Below, piece after piece: positions 1 through 9,689 of a stretch of 64,000 nucleotides of DNA (the first letter of the stretch is position 1; every line of letters begins with the position of its first letter). A model generated the notes under the pieces. It searched no databases and was not told the DNA's origin. It saw only the letters and a list, made by a program, of their open reading frames with translations. The stretch comes from Secundilactobacillus mixtipabuli. GTDB lineage: Bacteria > Bacillota > Bacilli > Lactobacillales > Lactobacillaceae. Made by a program: the position numbers and the translations under genes. The DNA lies in NCBI RefSeq assembly GCF_002217925.1, contig NZ_BCMF01000002.1, positions 186,001-250,000 on the forward strand, given 5' to 3'.

Positions 1-61
1 CACCCACAATCAAAACTTCCGTATCCAAAATCTTCGTAACATTAAAATTATAACCACTCAT
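1..61 (-). CDS. N-terminal fragment of a probable FAD/NAD-binding protein (runs off the left edge)
   Basis: Only 20 codons are visible. The start ATG (59-61 on the plus strand) is preceded by GGAGG at 8-nt spacing. The peptide ends in TEVLIVG, the beta-strand that usually leads into the GxGxxG dinucleotide loop of FAD-dependent oxidoreductases such as fumarate reductase/succinate dehydrogenase flavoproteins. The family call is inference from seven residues. It lies downstream of araD on the same strand, with about 200 bp between them. Confidence 0.4.
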   Translation of the reverse strand, partial: MSGYNFNVTKILDTEVLIVG

Positions 62-265
62 GATACAAGCCTCCAATCAGTCAAACAATTTGCTTATTTA
101 CCTATAGTTGATATTTCTAAAATATTCCTTTTATCATCTTAATAATTACTTATAAAAAGATTATTAAATTGAATTAATAAGTTATCTAAGCGACGGCATT
201 AATATCAACTAGAATTTTCCAAATGAATATGACATTCTTCCTACCATAAATTTAACAAATTTAAT

Positions 266-994
266 TTATGAACGAGCGGCATGATCCTTTGAATGCGCGT
301 TGTTTTGACCATAGTAGGCGTTAGCACCATGTTTACGGTAATAATGCTTGTCCAGCAGGTACTGAGGTAATTCAGAACTTTGATGGGTTAATGCCATGGT
401 GTGGAAGTCCTCTTCAGCAACAACTTCCAATACCTTGGAATTATAAACCGCCTTAGCAGGTGTTGGACCCCAAGCAAATGGTCCATGCTGGCTAACAAGA
501 GCAGCTGGGACGGCTTCGTAGTCAAGACCACGTTCGTCAAAAGTTTTGACAATGGTCTTACCCGTATTGCCTTCGTAATCCTCTTCGATTTCTTCCTTGG
601 TGAGGGCATCAGCTGCCGGAACATCACCAAAGAATGTATCGGCGTGAGTGGTGTTCATTGCGGGAATATCCATCTTAGCCGCAGCGAATGAAACTGCCCA
701 AGGTGAATGCGTATGAACGATCCCGCCAATCTTTGGGAAGTGATTGTACAGGTACGTATGGGTTGGTGTATCGCTGGATGGGTTCATGTCGCCTTCAACA
801 ACTTCACCCTTTAAGTTCACAACAACTAAATCGGAAGGCTTGAGCTTATCGTAATCAACACCTGATGGTTTAATAACGAATAGACCCTTTTCCCGATCGA
901 TCCCTGAGACGTTGCCCCAAGTAAAAGTAACTAACCCAAGTTTAGGAAGCTGCATGTTAGCTTCATAAACCTCTTGCTTAAGATCTTCTAGCAT
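266..994 (-). CDS. araD: L-ribulose-5-phosphate 4-epimerase
   Basis: This 242-residue class II aldolase-type epimerase converts L-ribulose-5-P to D-xylulose-5-P, which enters the phosphoketolase pathway. Visible motifs are TWGNVSG near residue 25, KPSGVDY near 42, SSDTPTH near 73 and the zinc ligands in HTHSPWAVSFA (about 94-104), with a C-terminal YYGQNNAH. Length matches AraD/UlaF/SgbE. An AAGGAG Shine-Dalgarno lies upstream. The 3-epimerase and FGGY kinase at 2.8-5.3 kb make the preceding steps, so the three probably form an L-xylulose or L-ribulose route even though an antiporter remnant now separates them. Confidence 0.93.
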   Translation of the reverse strand: MLEDLKQEVYEANMQLPKLGLVTFTWGNVSGIDREKGLFVIKPSGVDYDKLKPSDLVVVNLKGEVVEGDMNPSSDTPTHTYLYNHFPKIGGIVHTHSPWAVSFAAAKMDIPAMNTTHADTFFGDVPAADALTKEEIEEDYEGNTGKTIVKTFDERGLDYEAVPAALVSQHGPFAWGPTPAKAVYNSKVLEVVAEEDFHTMALTHQSSELPQYLLDKHYYRKHGANAYYGQNNAHSKDHAARS

Positions 995-1195
995 TTTAAT
1001 ATCTTCACTCCTTAATTAATATCAGCATTGACCTGTAAGTTTGTAAAAATGCTTATCACGTATGCGCAGAAACATCATGTTTAGAAAACATAATTATATA
1101 AAATCTGAATAGTACCTCAAAAAAGCAAATTTTATCTCGTTAGATTTTACTCATTTTTATTAATTCCTAATACAAAATCACTTAAGTATATTTGC

Positions 1196-2391
1196 TCATA
1201 AACTAGACACATTTGTAACTCCCACTGAAACCTGTTTCTTAATGGTATACTTCAACATAAATGGTGCAATAATCGTCGTCAAAATAATGACAATTATGAC
1301 CCCTGAATAATATTCGGAGGATAAGAGATGTGCAGAAAATCCCGTTTGGGCAACAATTAATGCCATTTCCCCTCGAGACACCATACCTGAACCAATAATA
1401 CTGGAGGAAGTCATGCTCATCCCTAATACTTTAGCGCCAAATCCACATCCAATCCACTTCGAAATCAATGCTAATACTAGCAATGGAAGAATAAACTTTA
1501 AATTATTTAACAGATTACTGAATGTCATATTTAAACCTATACTAACAAAAAAACTGGAATGAAAACTGCATAACCAATAGGTTCGATTTCTGTATCAATT
1601 TGTTGTTTGTACGGAGTTTGCCCAATCGCTATCCCCGCAAAAAACGATCCCAGCACGGCACTTAAACCAAACAATGAAGCAAGATATGCCATTCCCAGAC
1701 TAATTACGACTGCCATTAAAACCACTGGAGAAGTTGATTGAATTTTAGTAGATATTTTCATTAATACTGGTACTAATAATTTGAATGCTAAATAAATAAA
1801 TATAAAATACACGAATTGTAGACCGAATCCTACCCAAATATTACCGCCACTCAATGTATTACTTGACTGTGTTTGTCCGACGTCACTGAAGACACTAACA
1901 AGTACACTTAGAATAACAATCGCCATAATATCATCTATTACAGCAGCACCTAGGATTGTTGTGCCTTCTTTTGAATTAAGTTTTCCTAATTCTTTTAATA
2001 CTTCCACCGAAATACTAACTGAGGTAGCCGCAAATGTGACACCTAAAAAAACAGCTTCCTCGTTATTAAAATTAAAGATTCGGCCTAAAAAGTAGATCAA
2101 AACTACTGGTGCTATTACGCCAAAGGTAGCAACCGAGGTCGATTGCAATAAGTAATGTTTCAATAACTCTAAATTACTTTCCAGTCCAGCAATAAACATT
2201 AAAACGATAACTCCAATTTCGGCAAATATACTTATAAAACTATCATTTGTAACTATCCCAAAAAGTGCGGGACCTAACAGTACCCCAACCAGAAGTTCTC
2301 CAATTACTGCTGGAACATTAACTCGTTTGCAAAAATGACTAGCTACAGCTGTACATAGTAATATCAGCACAAGATCCCTTAAATAATCCAT
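1196..2391 (-). pseudogene. Na+/H+ antiporter (CPA2/NapA type), interrupted by a one-base frameshift
   Basis: Two adjacent reading frames together encode one approximately 398-residue antiporter. The first 284 residues carry about nine membrane segments and the family signatures GELLVGVLLGPALFG and GAAVIDDIMAIV (the conserved DD). They end at a TAG at 1537-1539, just after IPVF. The remaining 110 residues continue in another frame from TFSNLL and include SRGEMALIVAQ. Both segments are intact, and one extra T restores VFFVSIGLNMTF across the junction. The lesion maps to a run of seven A at 1547-1553. It may be a true recent mutation, phase variation or a homopolymer sequencing error. Confidence 0.8.
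1547..1553. other. A7 homopolymer at the antiporter frameshift
   Basis: Seven A on the plus strand (T7 on the coding strand). Eight would restore an uninterrupted antiporter frame. This is the site to inspect for slippage or sequencing error. Confidence 0.7.
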
Positions 2392-2801
2392 AATATTTAC
2401 CCCGTTTCAAATTTGCGATTACCTCTTTTTGATAGTGTGATTCCCGCTGTTCCAAAAACATTACATATGCGATAAATTTTGTAGCGCTTTTTATACTCTG
2501 TAGTACCTTTGGGAGAAACTATCTGGGTGCAGTGATCCCATCTACATTAACCGACAAGGTTTGCAAATCTTCCAAATGGAAACAGTGTGGCCTTCAAGGC
2601 AACATATAGCAATCCGTCTCTTGCTCATATTTTCATTAATTTTGATGGAGTCGCATCATAAATACATTACTATAGTCAGTTATTGTAATTAAACGTCTTC
2701 AATCAAGACAACCCAAAACAAAGTGGATGTCTTGATGCTCATAAGTCCATGAATGAGACACCATTATAAAATTCAATTTGTCTCCGAAACATTATACTAA
2801 A
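2392..2801. other. Intergenic stretch with one stem-loop
   Basis: There is no convincing coding sequence here. An inverted repeat, ATCAAGACA and TGTCTTGAT at 2702-2710 and 2728-2736, lies just downstream of the sugar-phosphate epimerase gene (minus strand). It may act as a weak terminator, although it lacks a strong U tract. Confidence 0.5.
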
Positions 2802-3737
2802 TTAATCAAGTTGGGTTCTCGCAATTGCATATTTACTTGACGAAAAACGCTCCATAGACTTCTTAAAAGGTGGCAATTTCTCCTGTTCAATACCAATCAA
2901 TGCAAATAATCTATCAAAATACTTTTTTGCGTTTTTAATTTCCTCTATCGGATTACTTGAATTTTCCGACCACATTTCAATCGTGTACGCACCTTGATAC
3001 CCCAATCGTTTTAACACTTTTAAACACCCTTCAAAGTCAACTGTGCCCGTACCAAATGGTACGTCACGAAATTTTCCTTTTGATGTTGAAGTAACTGGTA
3101 AAGTGTCTTTTAAATGGACAGATACAATACTATCGATGTTTTTCTCAAGGTCTCTGCCAACGTTTATGCCTAACCAGGCTGTCAAATTACCTATATCAGG
3201 ATAAGCCTGCAACCAAGGGCTATGAATTTGCTTCTTTAGTTCAGAAATTTTACTCAAGGAATTAAGAAATGGATCATCCATAGTCTCGATGTCCAACATT
3301 ACTTCCTTTGCGGCAGCTAACTTCACAGCCTCATTTAATCCATCAATAAAATGCTCTCTAGTGCAAACCGTTTTCTTGTCATAATATACGTCATAGCCAG
3401 CTAATTGAATATTTCGGATACCCAGATCACTTGCTAGATCAATCGCTTTACGAACCATATCTAATGATTTCAACCGAACTTTTGGATCGCTCGATCCCAT
3501 TGGGAAGCGACGATGCCCACTAAGCATCAACGTATGAATTCGTGTACCTGAACTACTGACGGCCTGTTTAATTTCATTACGCTGAGCCTGATTCCAATCT
3601 AACCGTGAAAGTCGCTCATCACTCTCATCAATAGAAAGTTCAATGAAATTAAATCCTAATTTTTGACATAGATTTAGCTTTTCTAACCAGGATAATTCTT
3701 TAGGAAGTGCCTTCTCATAAATTCCCAGTGAATTCAT
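2802..3737 (-). CDS. L-xylulose-5-phosphate 3-epimerase (UlaE/SgbU family)
   Basis: This TIM-barrel sugar-phosphate epimerase (about 311 residues) is expected to convert L-xylulose-5-P to L-ribulose-5-P. The N-terminus NSLGIYEKALPKELSWLEKL and the motif ELSIDESDERLSRLDW are characteristic of UlaE/SgbU, as are the metal-site regions LDIETMDDPF and VHLKDTLP. I chose the ATG at 3735-3737 because family homology begins there and AAAGGA lies 10 nt upstream; a longer frame from 3860 adds unrelated residues. The start overlaps the kinase 3' end by 23 nt, indicating translational coupling. The C-terminus is some 20 residues longer than the E. coli enzymes as I remember them. Confidence 0.88.
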   Translation of the reverse strand: MNSLGIYEKALPKELSWLEKLNLCQKLGFNFIELSIDESDERLSRLDWNQAQRNEIKQAVSSSGTRIHTLMLSGHRRFPMGSSDPKVRLKSLDMVRKAIDLASDLGIRNIQLAGYDVYYDKKTVCTREHFIDGLNEAVKLAAAKEVMLDIETMDDPFLNSLSKISELKKQIHSPWLQAYPDIGNLTAWLGINVGRDLEKNIDSIVSVHLKDTLPVTSTSKGKFRDVPFGTGTVDFEGCLKVLKRLGYQGAYTIEMWSENSSNPIEEIKNAKKYFDRLFALIGIEQEKLPPFKKSMERFSSSKYAIARTQLD

Positions 3738-5268
3738 ATTGACCCAATCCTTTCTGTGTTTGGTTAAGAGAATTCCATAAAGGCGCACATGATCTAATAG
3801 CAAGACGATATACCTGATATTTCTGGTCATAAGAACTAGCTTCGTGAGCCGAGGGTTCAAATCGTTTAATTACTGAAACCATTTTTTGAATTGCAATGCT
3901 TAAAGTAGCATAGTAGCCAGTTGCTACTGCGCCCACAATTGCTCCGCCAAGGCCGCCTAACTCGTTTGCATCAACTAGTTCTATAGGAGTCTTTAAAATA
4001 TCAGCAAATATTTGCACCCAGGAAACAGAATTAGTCGCACCACCAGATAATCTAATTACTTGGGGTCTGTGACCCAAAATTGAAATTAGTTGTTCAATAT
4101 GCTGACGATGTGCAAAAACAATACCCTCGTAAACAGAACGGATGAGTTCTGATTTTGTAGTAGTACTGCGGATCCCCAAGAATGCCCCTTCAGCTGTCGA
4201 ATTAACGTTACTACCATACAAGAATGGTAAAAAAATTGTTTTTGCATAGTTGGCATTAGTTTCCGATAAAAATTTCTCAAGCATTTCATACAACGAAATA
4301 CCAGCATTTTTAGCATTATTTCGTTCCTCGCTCATCAGAAGTTTTAATATCATTTCTAAATTACCTGCCGAAGTCGGACTAGATGACTCTATTAGATATT
4401 GACCAGTTGGAAACAAAGAATTCATTGTGTTGCTTTCAATCAATGATGGTTTGTCACTAGGATATACATTGATATTCCAAGTGCCAGCGATAGTACTAAA
4501 CGTATTAGTGTTTAAAACCCCCGTAGCGAGAGTGCAAGCGTGAATATCAAATAGGCCTCCAGTTACTGGTGTTCCAGAGTTTAAGCCTGTTTTCTGGGCC
4601 ACTGCTTCAGTTATTTCCCCGACAATATCCGTTGATTTTACTAGTTTAGGCATTTTTTCTAGACATTCTGGAATTCCAAAAAAGTTAAAAAGTTCCTTGT
4701 CATATTGTTTTGAACTAAGATTTAAAAAGTTATTCCCTGATGCGTCACCGTATTCCTGCGCCAAACAATTGGTAAGTTTAAATCGTATAAAATCTTTAGC
4801 AGACAAGACTGTCCCTATATTTTGATATACGGCTGGTTCGTTAACTTTCATCCAATTTAATAAAACTGGTGCTTGACTCGGCATTATATGTTGCAAACTG
4901 ATATCATAAATTTCGTTAATACGAGATTCGAATTGTTCAGCGATCTGCGTAGCTCTATTATCCGTTGACAAAATACCATGACAGAAAATTCTATTATGCT
5001 CATCTAAGACGTACAAACCTTTCCCGTGCCCAACAGGGGTCACTGCTTTAATATCAGAAGCTATGATTCCTGCTTTTTGAATAGTCTCTTGAATAGCATC
5101 GGCGATTTTATCCCATAACAGTTCCAAATCAATTTCGTGATATCCAGAAATATTTTCAATTTTCGGCGTTGAAAACGATGTACAGGCCACTTGGCTCCCT
5201 TGACTATCGAAAATAATGCTTTTAGTGTTAGTACCTCCGTTGTCAACGGTTAAATAATAGTCAGTCAT
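3715..5268 (-). CDS. FGGY-family carbohydrate kinase, probably L-xylulokinase type
   Basis: This approximately 517-residue kinase carries the N-terminal phosphate-1 motif DNGGTNTKSIIFD and the C-terminal FGGY-domain motif IRLSGGATNSVSWVQIFAD, with a glycine-rich LGGLGGAIVGA segment near the end. The start at 5268 is supported by AAAGGAG 8 nt upstream; a further in-frame ATG lies seven codons earlier. Pairing with an L-xylulose-5-P 3-epimerase and AraD points to L-xylulose or a related ketopentose as substrate. That assignment comes from context, because FGGY kinases cannot be told apart by eye. It overlaps the epimerase start. Confidence 0.82.
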   Translation of the reverse strand: MTDYYLTVDNGGTNTKSIIFDSQGSQVACTSFSTPKIENISGYHEIDLELLWDKIADAIQETIQKAGIIASDIKAVTPVGHGKGLYVLDEHNRIFCHGILSTDNRATQIAEQFESRINEIYDISLQHIMPSQAPVLLNWMKVNEPAVYQNIGTVLSAKDFIRFKLTNCLAQEYGDASGNNFLNLSSKQYDKELFNFFGIPECLEKMPKLVKSTDIVGEITEAVAQKTGLNSGTPVTGGLFDIHACTLATGVLNTNTFSTIAGTWNINVYPSDKPSLIESNTMNSLFPTGQYLIESSSPTSAGNLEMILKLLMSEERNNAKNAGISLYEMLEKFLSETNANYAKTIFLPFLYGSNVNSTAEGAFLGIRSTTTKSELIRSVYEGIVFAHRQHIEQLISILGHRPQVIRLSGGATNSVSWVQIFADILKTPIELVDANELGGLGGAIVGAVATGYYATLSIAIQKMVSVIKRFEPSAHEASSYDQKYQVYRLAIRSCAPLWNSLNQTQKGLGQYEFTGNL

Positions 5269-5281
5269 TCCAAGCACTCCT

Positions 5282-6295
5282 TTATCCATTACTTACTAAA
5301 TAAACAGCAATCTCACTTGATTCACGATTTGCAGAAAGAATAAATGATTCGTGATTCTTGAAATATGTTAATACATTACTTGATCCAACATTTTTATCAA
5401 TCAACGTATATTTTAATTGACTATTATTCAGAGTTAACCAAAGTAAGTCACGATTTCCCGCTCGATAACCAAAGATAAAACCTGGTTCACCTTCAAGTTG
5501 GCCACCCCAAATTGCGTGTCCAAAAGGAGTTAATGGTTCAGTATGAATAACTGGTTCAAAACATGCGTTCAAAACACTCAAGTATGGACCATGAAAGCCT
5601 TCTATGGTCAGAAATTCTGATTTCCCATCATTATCAACATCACACATTGCAATGTCACTAGTTTCTGTATCTGATACTTTTTCCAATACCCAGTCACTTC
5701 CAGAACTCGGGTAATTTAACTTGAAAATGCCTTCCTCAGCAGTAATAAAGCTGAAGTTTTGTTTTGGCACTCTATAATAACCATGATTTTTAAATAATTT
5801 GACATCTAATGCCCTTAATTCTTGAATTTGATTTAAAGTATCATTAAATTCACCAATCCAAATTTTGCCTGGATCAGACCAGTCATCGACGCTCTTTTTG
5901 GAATTGGCTATACTACATCCCACAAACCAATAAGTGTGTGGTCCTTTAGGAACAATATCGAATCGATGCACATAAGGGAAAAAGCCAACTACTTTCTTAT
6001 CCCAGCCAATTCCATTGAAATGTTCCCTGACGATGATACATTGACTCGCATTAAATCCAGGGTAAAAGCGTTGGGTGGCTAAAAAATCTAACGTATTAGG
6101 AATTTGTACCATTGTCATGGTGCCCCCAATATTTTCCCAAACAGTAGTTTTTTCATAATGATTATCTAAGTTATATGCATAGCAAGCAGCATCTTCTTCC
6201 GACGCTACAATTAAATAATCATGATCAGCATTTTGTAAATGTAATACTGCATAACAGTGAATTAACTTGTCAGAAAATACTTTTTTAAATTTCAA
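5282..6295 (-). CDS. Unknown cytosolic protein with FG-GAP/beta-propeller-like repeats
   Basis: A 337-residue protein without signal peptide or membrane segment that I cannot assign to a named function. It has repeated beta-rich blocks, one reading CDVDNDGKSEFLTIEGFHGPY, which resembles the calcium-binding DxDxDG loop of FG-GAP/VCBS propeller blades. Others end in FGYRAGNRDLLWL and IWGGQLEGEPGF. The start is a TTG with GAGGGTG upstream. It sits 13 bp before the FGGY kinase and so is probably in the same operon. A role as sugar lactonase or aldose isomerase-like enzyme is possible but unproven. Confidence 0.6.
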   Translation of the reverse strand: MKFKKVFSDKLIHCYAVLHLQNADHDYLIVASEEDAACYAYNLDNHYEKTTVWENIGGTMTMVQIPNTLDFLATQRFYPGFNASQCIIVREHFNGIGWDKKVVGFFPYVHRFDIVPKGPHTYWFVGCSIANSKKSVDDWSDPGKIWIGEFNDTLNQIQELRALDVKLFKNHGYYRVPKQNFSFITAEEGIFKLNYPSSGSDWVLEKVSDTETSDIAMCDVDNDGKSEFLTIEGFHGPYLSVLNACFEPVIHTEPLTPFGHAIWGGQLEGEPGFIFGYRAGNRDLLWLTLNNSQLKYTLIDKNVGSSNVLTYFKNHESFILSANRESSEIAVYLVSNG

Positions 6296-6336
6296 TCAAA
6301 ACACCCTCTACTCAAAGAGCTCATTATTTTTCATTA

Positions 6337-6382
6337 AAAACCACACCACTGATGAATGCACTCCACTCAGCAGTGTGGTTTA
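6337..6382 (-). terminator. Rho-independent terminator after the first lyase copy
   Basis: The arms AAACCACAC and GTGTGGTTT form a strong stem, with a T-rich tail on the minus strand. It separates the GntP/lyase operon from the propeller-kinase-epimerase genes. Confidence 0.75.
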
Positions 6383-6406
6383 TTAAATTAATTTATTCAA
6401 TTTGCA

Positions 6407-7360
6407 TTAAAATCTTTCTTCAATGTCTACGTGCTTAAAACCTTCTGGATAATCGTCAACATGATGTCCGACGATTGTATATTCCTTATTTTGTCCAGTA
6501 AATGAGTTCTCTAGTTCAAGATATTGTTGAGGTTCAAATAATGGTGACGCACTGAAGTCTGGTTTGCCAGTCCCGGAAGCATGCGTAAAGGTATAAGCGA
6601 CGCTTTGATTCTTAAAGTTCTGTATCCCATGTTCCAGCATGCCTTCCATTGCAGCCTTCATCGTGTAATGGGTTGAACACATGACGAAACCTAGTTCGGT
6701 CAATTGATCCATAGTCACAGCCGGTACACCATTGTCTCCTCGAACATCAGCAAAAATCTTCCAACCAGTTACTACTTTAGCCATTTCAACAGCTTGTTCA
6801 TACTTAGTAATTTTAACGAACATTGCCAAATCAGCACCAAGGTCCATTGCTGCTTTAAGACGCTCATTTCCTTCTTTCAATTCCGCCGGAATGTCTGGAT
6901 CTGCATTAGTTCTCGCAATTAATAAACAGTTAGTTCCTTTAAGGCCTGCCAGGGCTGCACGTACTTTTGCCAGGTATTTATCCCGAGGTAAAATATTTGT
7001 TGATTCTTCCATATCACCGGCATCTTCAAGTTGAACTGCAGCAGCGCCCGCTGCTGCTAAACGCTTTGCCGAACGATAAACGGCTAATGGACCACCAAAA
7101 CCATCTTCAATGTCGCAGATTAAAGGCATTGAACTGGTAGTGGCTACCCGACTAACAACCCATTCCAGATCGGTTAAGTTAGTAAAACCATAATCCGGCA
7201 TTCCATTCATACTAATAGATACCTCTCCTCCACTCAATAAACTAACTGGAAAGCCGCACATTTCAACTGCCCGATTCGATGCACAGTCGTATACACAAGG
7301 CACTAAGAAACATTTGTCTTGTTCTGAAATAATCTGCTTTAATGTTTTTTTACTTGTCAT
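6407..7360 (-). CDS. PEP mutase/isocitrate lyase superfamily enzyme, copy 1
   Basis: A 317-residue alpha/beta-barrel protein of the ICL/PEPM superfamily, which cleaves or forms C-C or P-C bonds next to a 2-oxo acid (isocitrate lyase, methylisocitrate lyase, PEP mutase, oxaloacetate hydrolase). Metal-binding residues appear in CDIEDGFGG (about residues 80-88) and QLEDAGDMEE (about 113-122), with ARTNADP near 150. The canonical KKCGH catalytic loop of isocitrate and methylisocitrate lyases is not seen, so the substrate is open. The start at 7360 has AAAGGAG. The protein is identical to the copy at 8711-9664. Confidence 0.82.
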   Translation of the reverse strand: MTSKKTLKQIISEQDKCFLVPCVYDCASNRAVEMCGFPVSLLSGGEVSISMNGMPDYGFTNLTDLEWVVSRVATTSSMPLICDIEDGFGGPLAVYRSAKRLAAAGAAAVQLEDAGDMEESTNILPRDKYLAKVRAALAGLKGTNCLLIARTNADPDIPAELKEGNERLKAAMDLGADLAMFVKITKYEQAVEMAKVVTGWKIFADVRGDNGVPAVTMDQLTELGFVMCSTHYTMKAAMEGMLEHGIQNFKNQSVAYTFTHASGTGKPDFSASPLFEPQQYLELENSFTGQNKEYTIVGHHVDDYPEGFKHVDIEERF

Positions 7361-7376
7361 AGTAAATATCTCCTTT

Positions 7377-8684
7377 TTAAACTGAGTAAAGTAACGGCGC
7401 AATAAGAGTTGACAATAATGCAACGAATAATGTAATTACAACAGTGACCATGAATAAATGTTTATAACCATCTTTATAAGAAACATTAGCAATCGTTAGA
7501 ACTGCCACAATACCACCACTATGAGGTAACGAATCTAAACTAGTTGAGGCAATGACACCAATCCGATGTAATACAGCCGCATTAACACCCATTTGCATGA
7601 AAGGTTTCGCTAAAGCTGCCAATGTAGTTGACAACCCCCCCATTGCTGATGCACACAATCCACATAAAATGGCTGTTGCAATTGTAAAAATTAATAAAGG
7701 GTTTGCTCCTGATTTACCTGATTCAATCACTACTTTGATAGTTTGCTTAAACCCTGGTGTGGCTTGAATAACACTACCTATACCAACTATAGCTGAAGAA
7801 AGAATGGCAATTTTGGCAGCCTCATTTGCGGCATCAGATGCTGCTTCTCGAATACCATGCAAATTCTTCCAAAAGAAAATTACGCATAATAAGATTCCCA
7901 CAAAAAGGGCGATAGCAATATCCGCTTTGAAAACATTCAAAGTAACTGCAATACTGATAAGCGGTACTAACGATAACCAAGGATTAGGTAAATTACCATT
8001 TTTAATTAACTCATCCGACTGAGCTAACACTTTTTCAGTATCCTCATCCGCCTCAAATCCGATTCCTAATTTCTTTGCTTTACGGACTTGATAGCTGAAA
8101 TAAATAATCGTTAAAGTAAACGCTATAGCTGCTGCAATAATACCTAAAGCAGGAGCAGCCATTGGTGTTGTTCCTAAATATTGCGAAGGAATAATGTTGA
8201 CGATTGCTGGATTACCTGGAAGCATATTAACCCAGGTAAAAATCCCAGCACCAATAACCGCAGGAATCAAATAACGCGGTAGATTCGCTTTTCTAAATAT
8301 TGCCAGCGTAATTGGGTAAAGTGCAAAGCAAGCAACCATGGCCTGAACACCACCGTATGTGAGTAACGCTCCGGCAATAATTACGGCCGGAATAGCCCGC
8401 TTAATTCCTAGGGCACCAATAATCAAATTGGAAATTGATCTCGCAGCCCCAGTAATATCAATAATCTTTGACAAAACTGCCCCTAATAAAAGCATGAGCC
8501 AGGTTCCCTTTAAAAAATTAGTGAAGCCTAACAAATATGCATTAGTCAGTGTTTTCATAATTGGTAATCCACTACAGGCAATGATAAAAACAACGCTGAC
8601 CAGCGCTGCAATAGCAACATTCCATTTCTTTAGTGTTAGAGTTAGTAGAATTACTAGCCCAAGAACAACAAATACAATGTTCAT
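7377..8684 (-). CDS. GntP-family gluconate/organic acid permease
   Basis: This 435-residue integral membrane protein has about 12 hydrophobic segments and the family features LPGNPAIVNIIPSQYLGTT and LPHSGGIVAVLTIANVSYKDGY. GntP carriers import gluconate or related hydroxy acids with protons. A GGGGGAAGG Shine-Dalgarno lies just upstream of the ATG. It sits between two identical lyase genes, separated by 16 and 26 bp, so all three are surely cotranscribed, probably with the upstream dehydrogenase. The substrate is likely a hydroxycarboxylate processed by the dehydrogenase and lyase (inference). Confidence 0.88.
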   Translation of the reverse strand: MNIVFVVLGLVILLTLTLKKWNVAIAALVSVVFIIACSGLPIMKTLTNAYLLGFTNFLKGTWLMLLLGAVLSKIIDITGAARSISNLIIGALGIKRAIPAVIIAGALLTYGGVQAMVACFALYPITLAIFRKANLPRYLIPAVIGAGIFTWVNMLPGNPAIVNIIPSQYLGTTPMAAPALGIIAAAIAFTLTIIYFSYQVRKAKKLGIGFEADEDTEKVLAQSDELIKNGNLPNPWLSLVPLISIAVTLNVFKADIAIALFVGILLCVIFFWKNLHGIREAASDAANEAAKIAILSSAIVGIGSVIQATPGFKQTIKVVIESGKSGANPLLIFTIATAILCGLCASAMGGLSTTLAALAKPFMQMGVNAAVLHRIGVIASTSLDSLPHSGGIVAVLTIANVSYKDGYKHLFMVTVVITLFVALLSTLIAPLLYSV

Positions 8685-8710
8685 TTGTCCTTCCCCCTGA
8701 TCTCAATAAT

Positions 8711-9664
8711 TTAGAAACGTTCTTCAATATCTACGTGCTTAAAACCTTCTGGATAATCATCAACATGATGTCCGACGATTGTATATTCCTTATTTTGTCC
8801 AGTAAATGAGTTCTCTAGTTCAAGATATTGTTGAGGTTCAAATAATGGTGACGCACTGAAGTCTGGTTTGCCAGTCCCGGAAGCATGCGTAAAGGTATAA
8901 GCGACGCTTTGATTCTTAAAGTTCTGTATCCCATGTTCCAGCATGCCTTCCATTGCAGCCTTCATCGTGTAATGGGTTGAACACATGACGAAACCTAGTT
9001 CGGTCAATTGATCCATAGTCACAGCCGGTACACCATTGTCTCCTCGAACATCAGCAAAAATCTTCCAACCAGTTACTACTTTAGCCATTTCAACAGCTTG
9101 TTCATACTTAGTAATTTTAACGAACATTGCCAAATCAGCACCAAGGTCCATTGCTGCTTTAAGACGCTCATTTCCTTCTTTCAATTCCGCCGGAATGTCT
9201 GGATCTGCATTAGTTCTCGCAATTAATAAACAGTTAGTTCCTTTAAGGCCTGCCAAGGCTGCACGTACTTTTGCCAGATATTTATCCCGAGGTAAAATAT
9301 TTGTTGATTCTTCCATATCACCGGCATCTTCAAGTTGAACTGCAGCAGCGCCCGCTGCTGCTAAACGCTTTGCCGAACGATAAACGGCTAATGGACCACC
9401 AAAGCCATCTTCAATGTCGCAGATTAAAGGCATTGAACTGGTAGTGGCTACCCGACTAACAACCCATTCCAGATCGGTTAAGTTAGTAAAACCATAATCT
9501 GGCATTCCATTCATACTAATAGATACCTCTCCGCCACTCAATAAACTAACTGGAAAGCCGCACATTTCAACTGCCCGATTCGATGCACAATCGTATACAC
9601 AAGGGACTAAGAAACATTTGTCTTGTTCTGAAATAATCTGCTTCAATGTTTTTTTACTAGTCAT
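8711..9664 (-). CDS. PEP mutase/isocitrate lyase superfamily enzyme, copy 2
   Basis: Encodes the same 317-residue protein as copy 1. I counted 14 nucleotide differences across the gene, all synonymous and all near the two ends, with 496 bp identical in the middle (8760-9255 against 6456-6951). GGAGATTT lies upstream of the ATG at 9664. Such a pattern suggests recent duplication or gene conversion around the permease. Product function is as for copy 1. Confidence 0.82.
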   Translation of the reverse strand: MTSKKTLKQIISEQDKCFLVPCVYDCASNRAVEMCGFPVSLLSGGEVSISMNGMPDYGFTNLTDLEWVVSRVATTSSMPLICDIEDGFGGPLAVYRSAKRLAAAGAAAVQLEDAGDMEESTNILPRDKYLAKVRAALAGLKGTNCLLIARTNADPDIPAELKEGNERLKAAMDLGADLAMFVKITKYEQAVEMAKVVTGWKIFADVRGDNGVPAVTMDQLTELGFVMCSTHYTMKAAMEGMLEHGIQNFKNQSVAYTFTHASGTGKPDFSASPLFEPQQYLELENSFTGQNKEYTIVGHHVDDYPEGFKHVDIEERF

Positions 9665-9689
9665 AATGAAATCTCCAATCTAGATATTG

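Noticed and set aside
2480-2494. cre-like sequence around GTAGCGCTTTTT
   Set aside because: It lacks one base of the central spacing and matches the consensus poorly.
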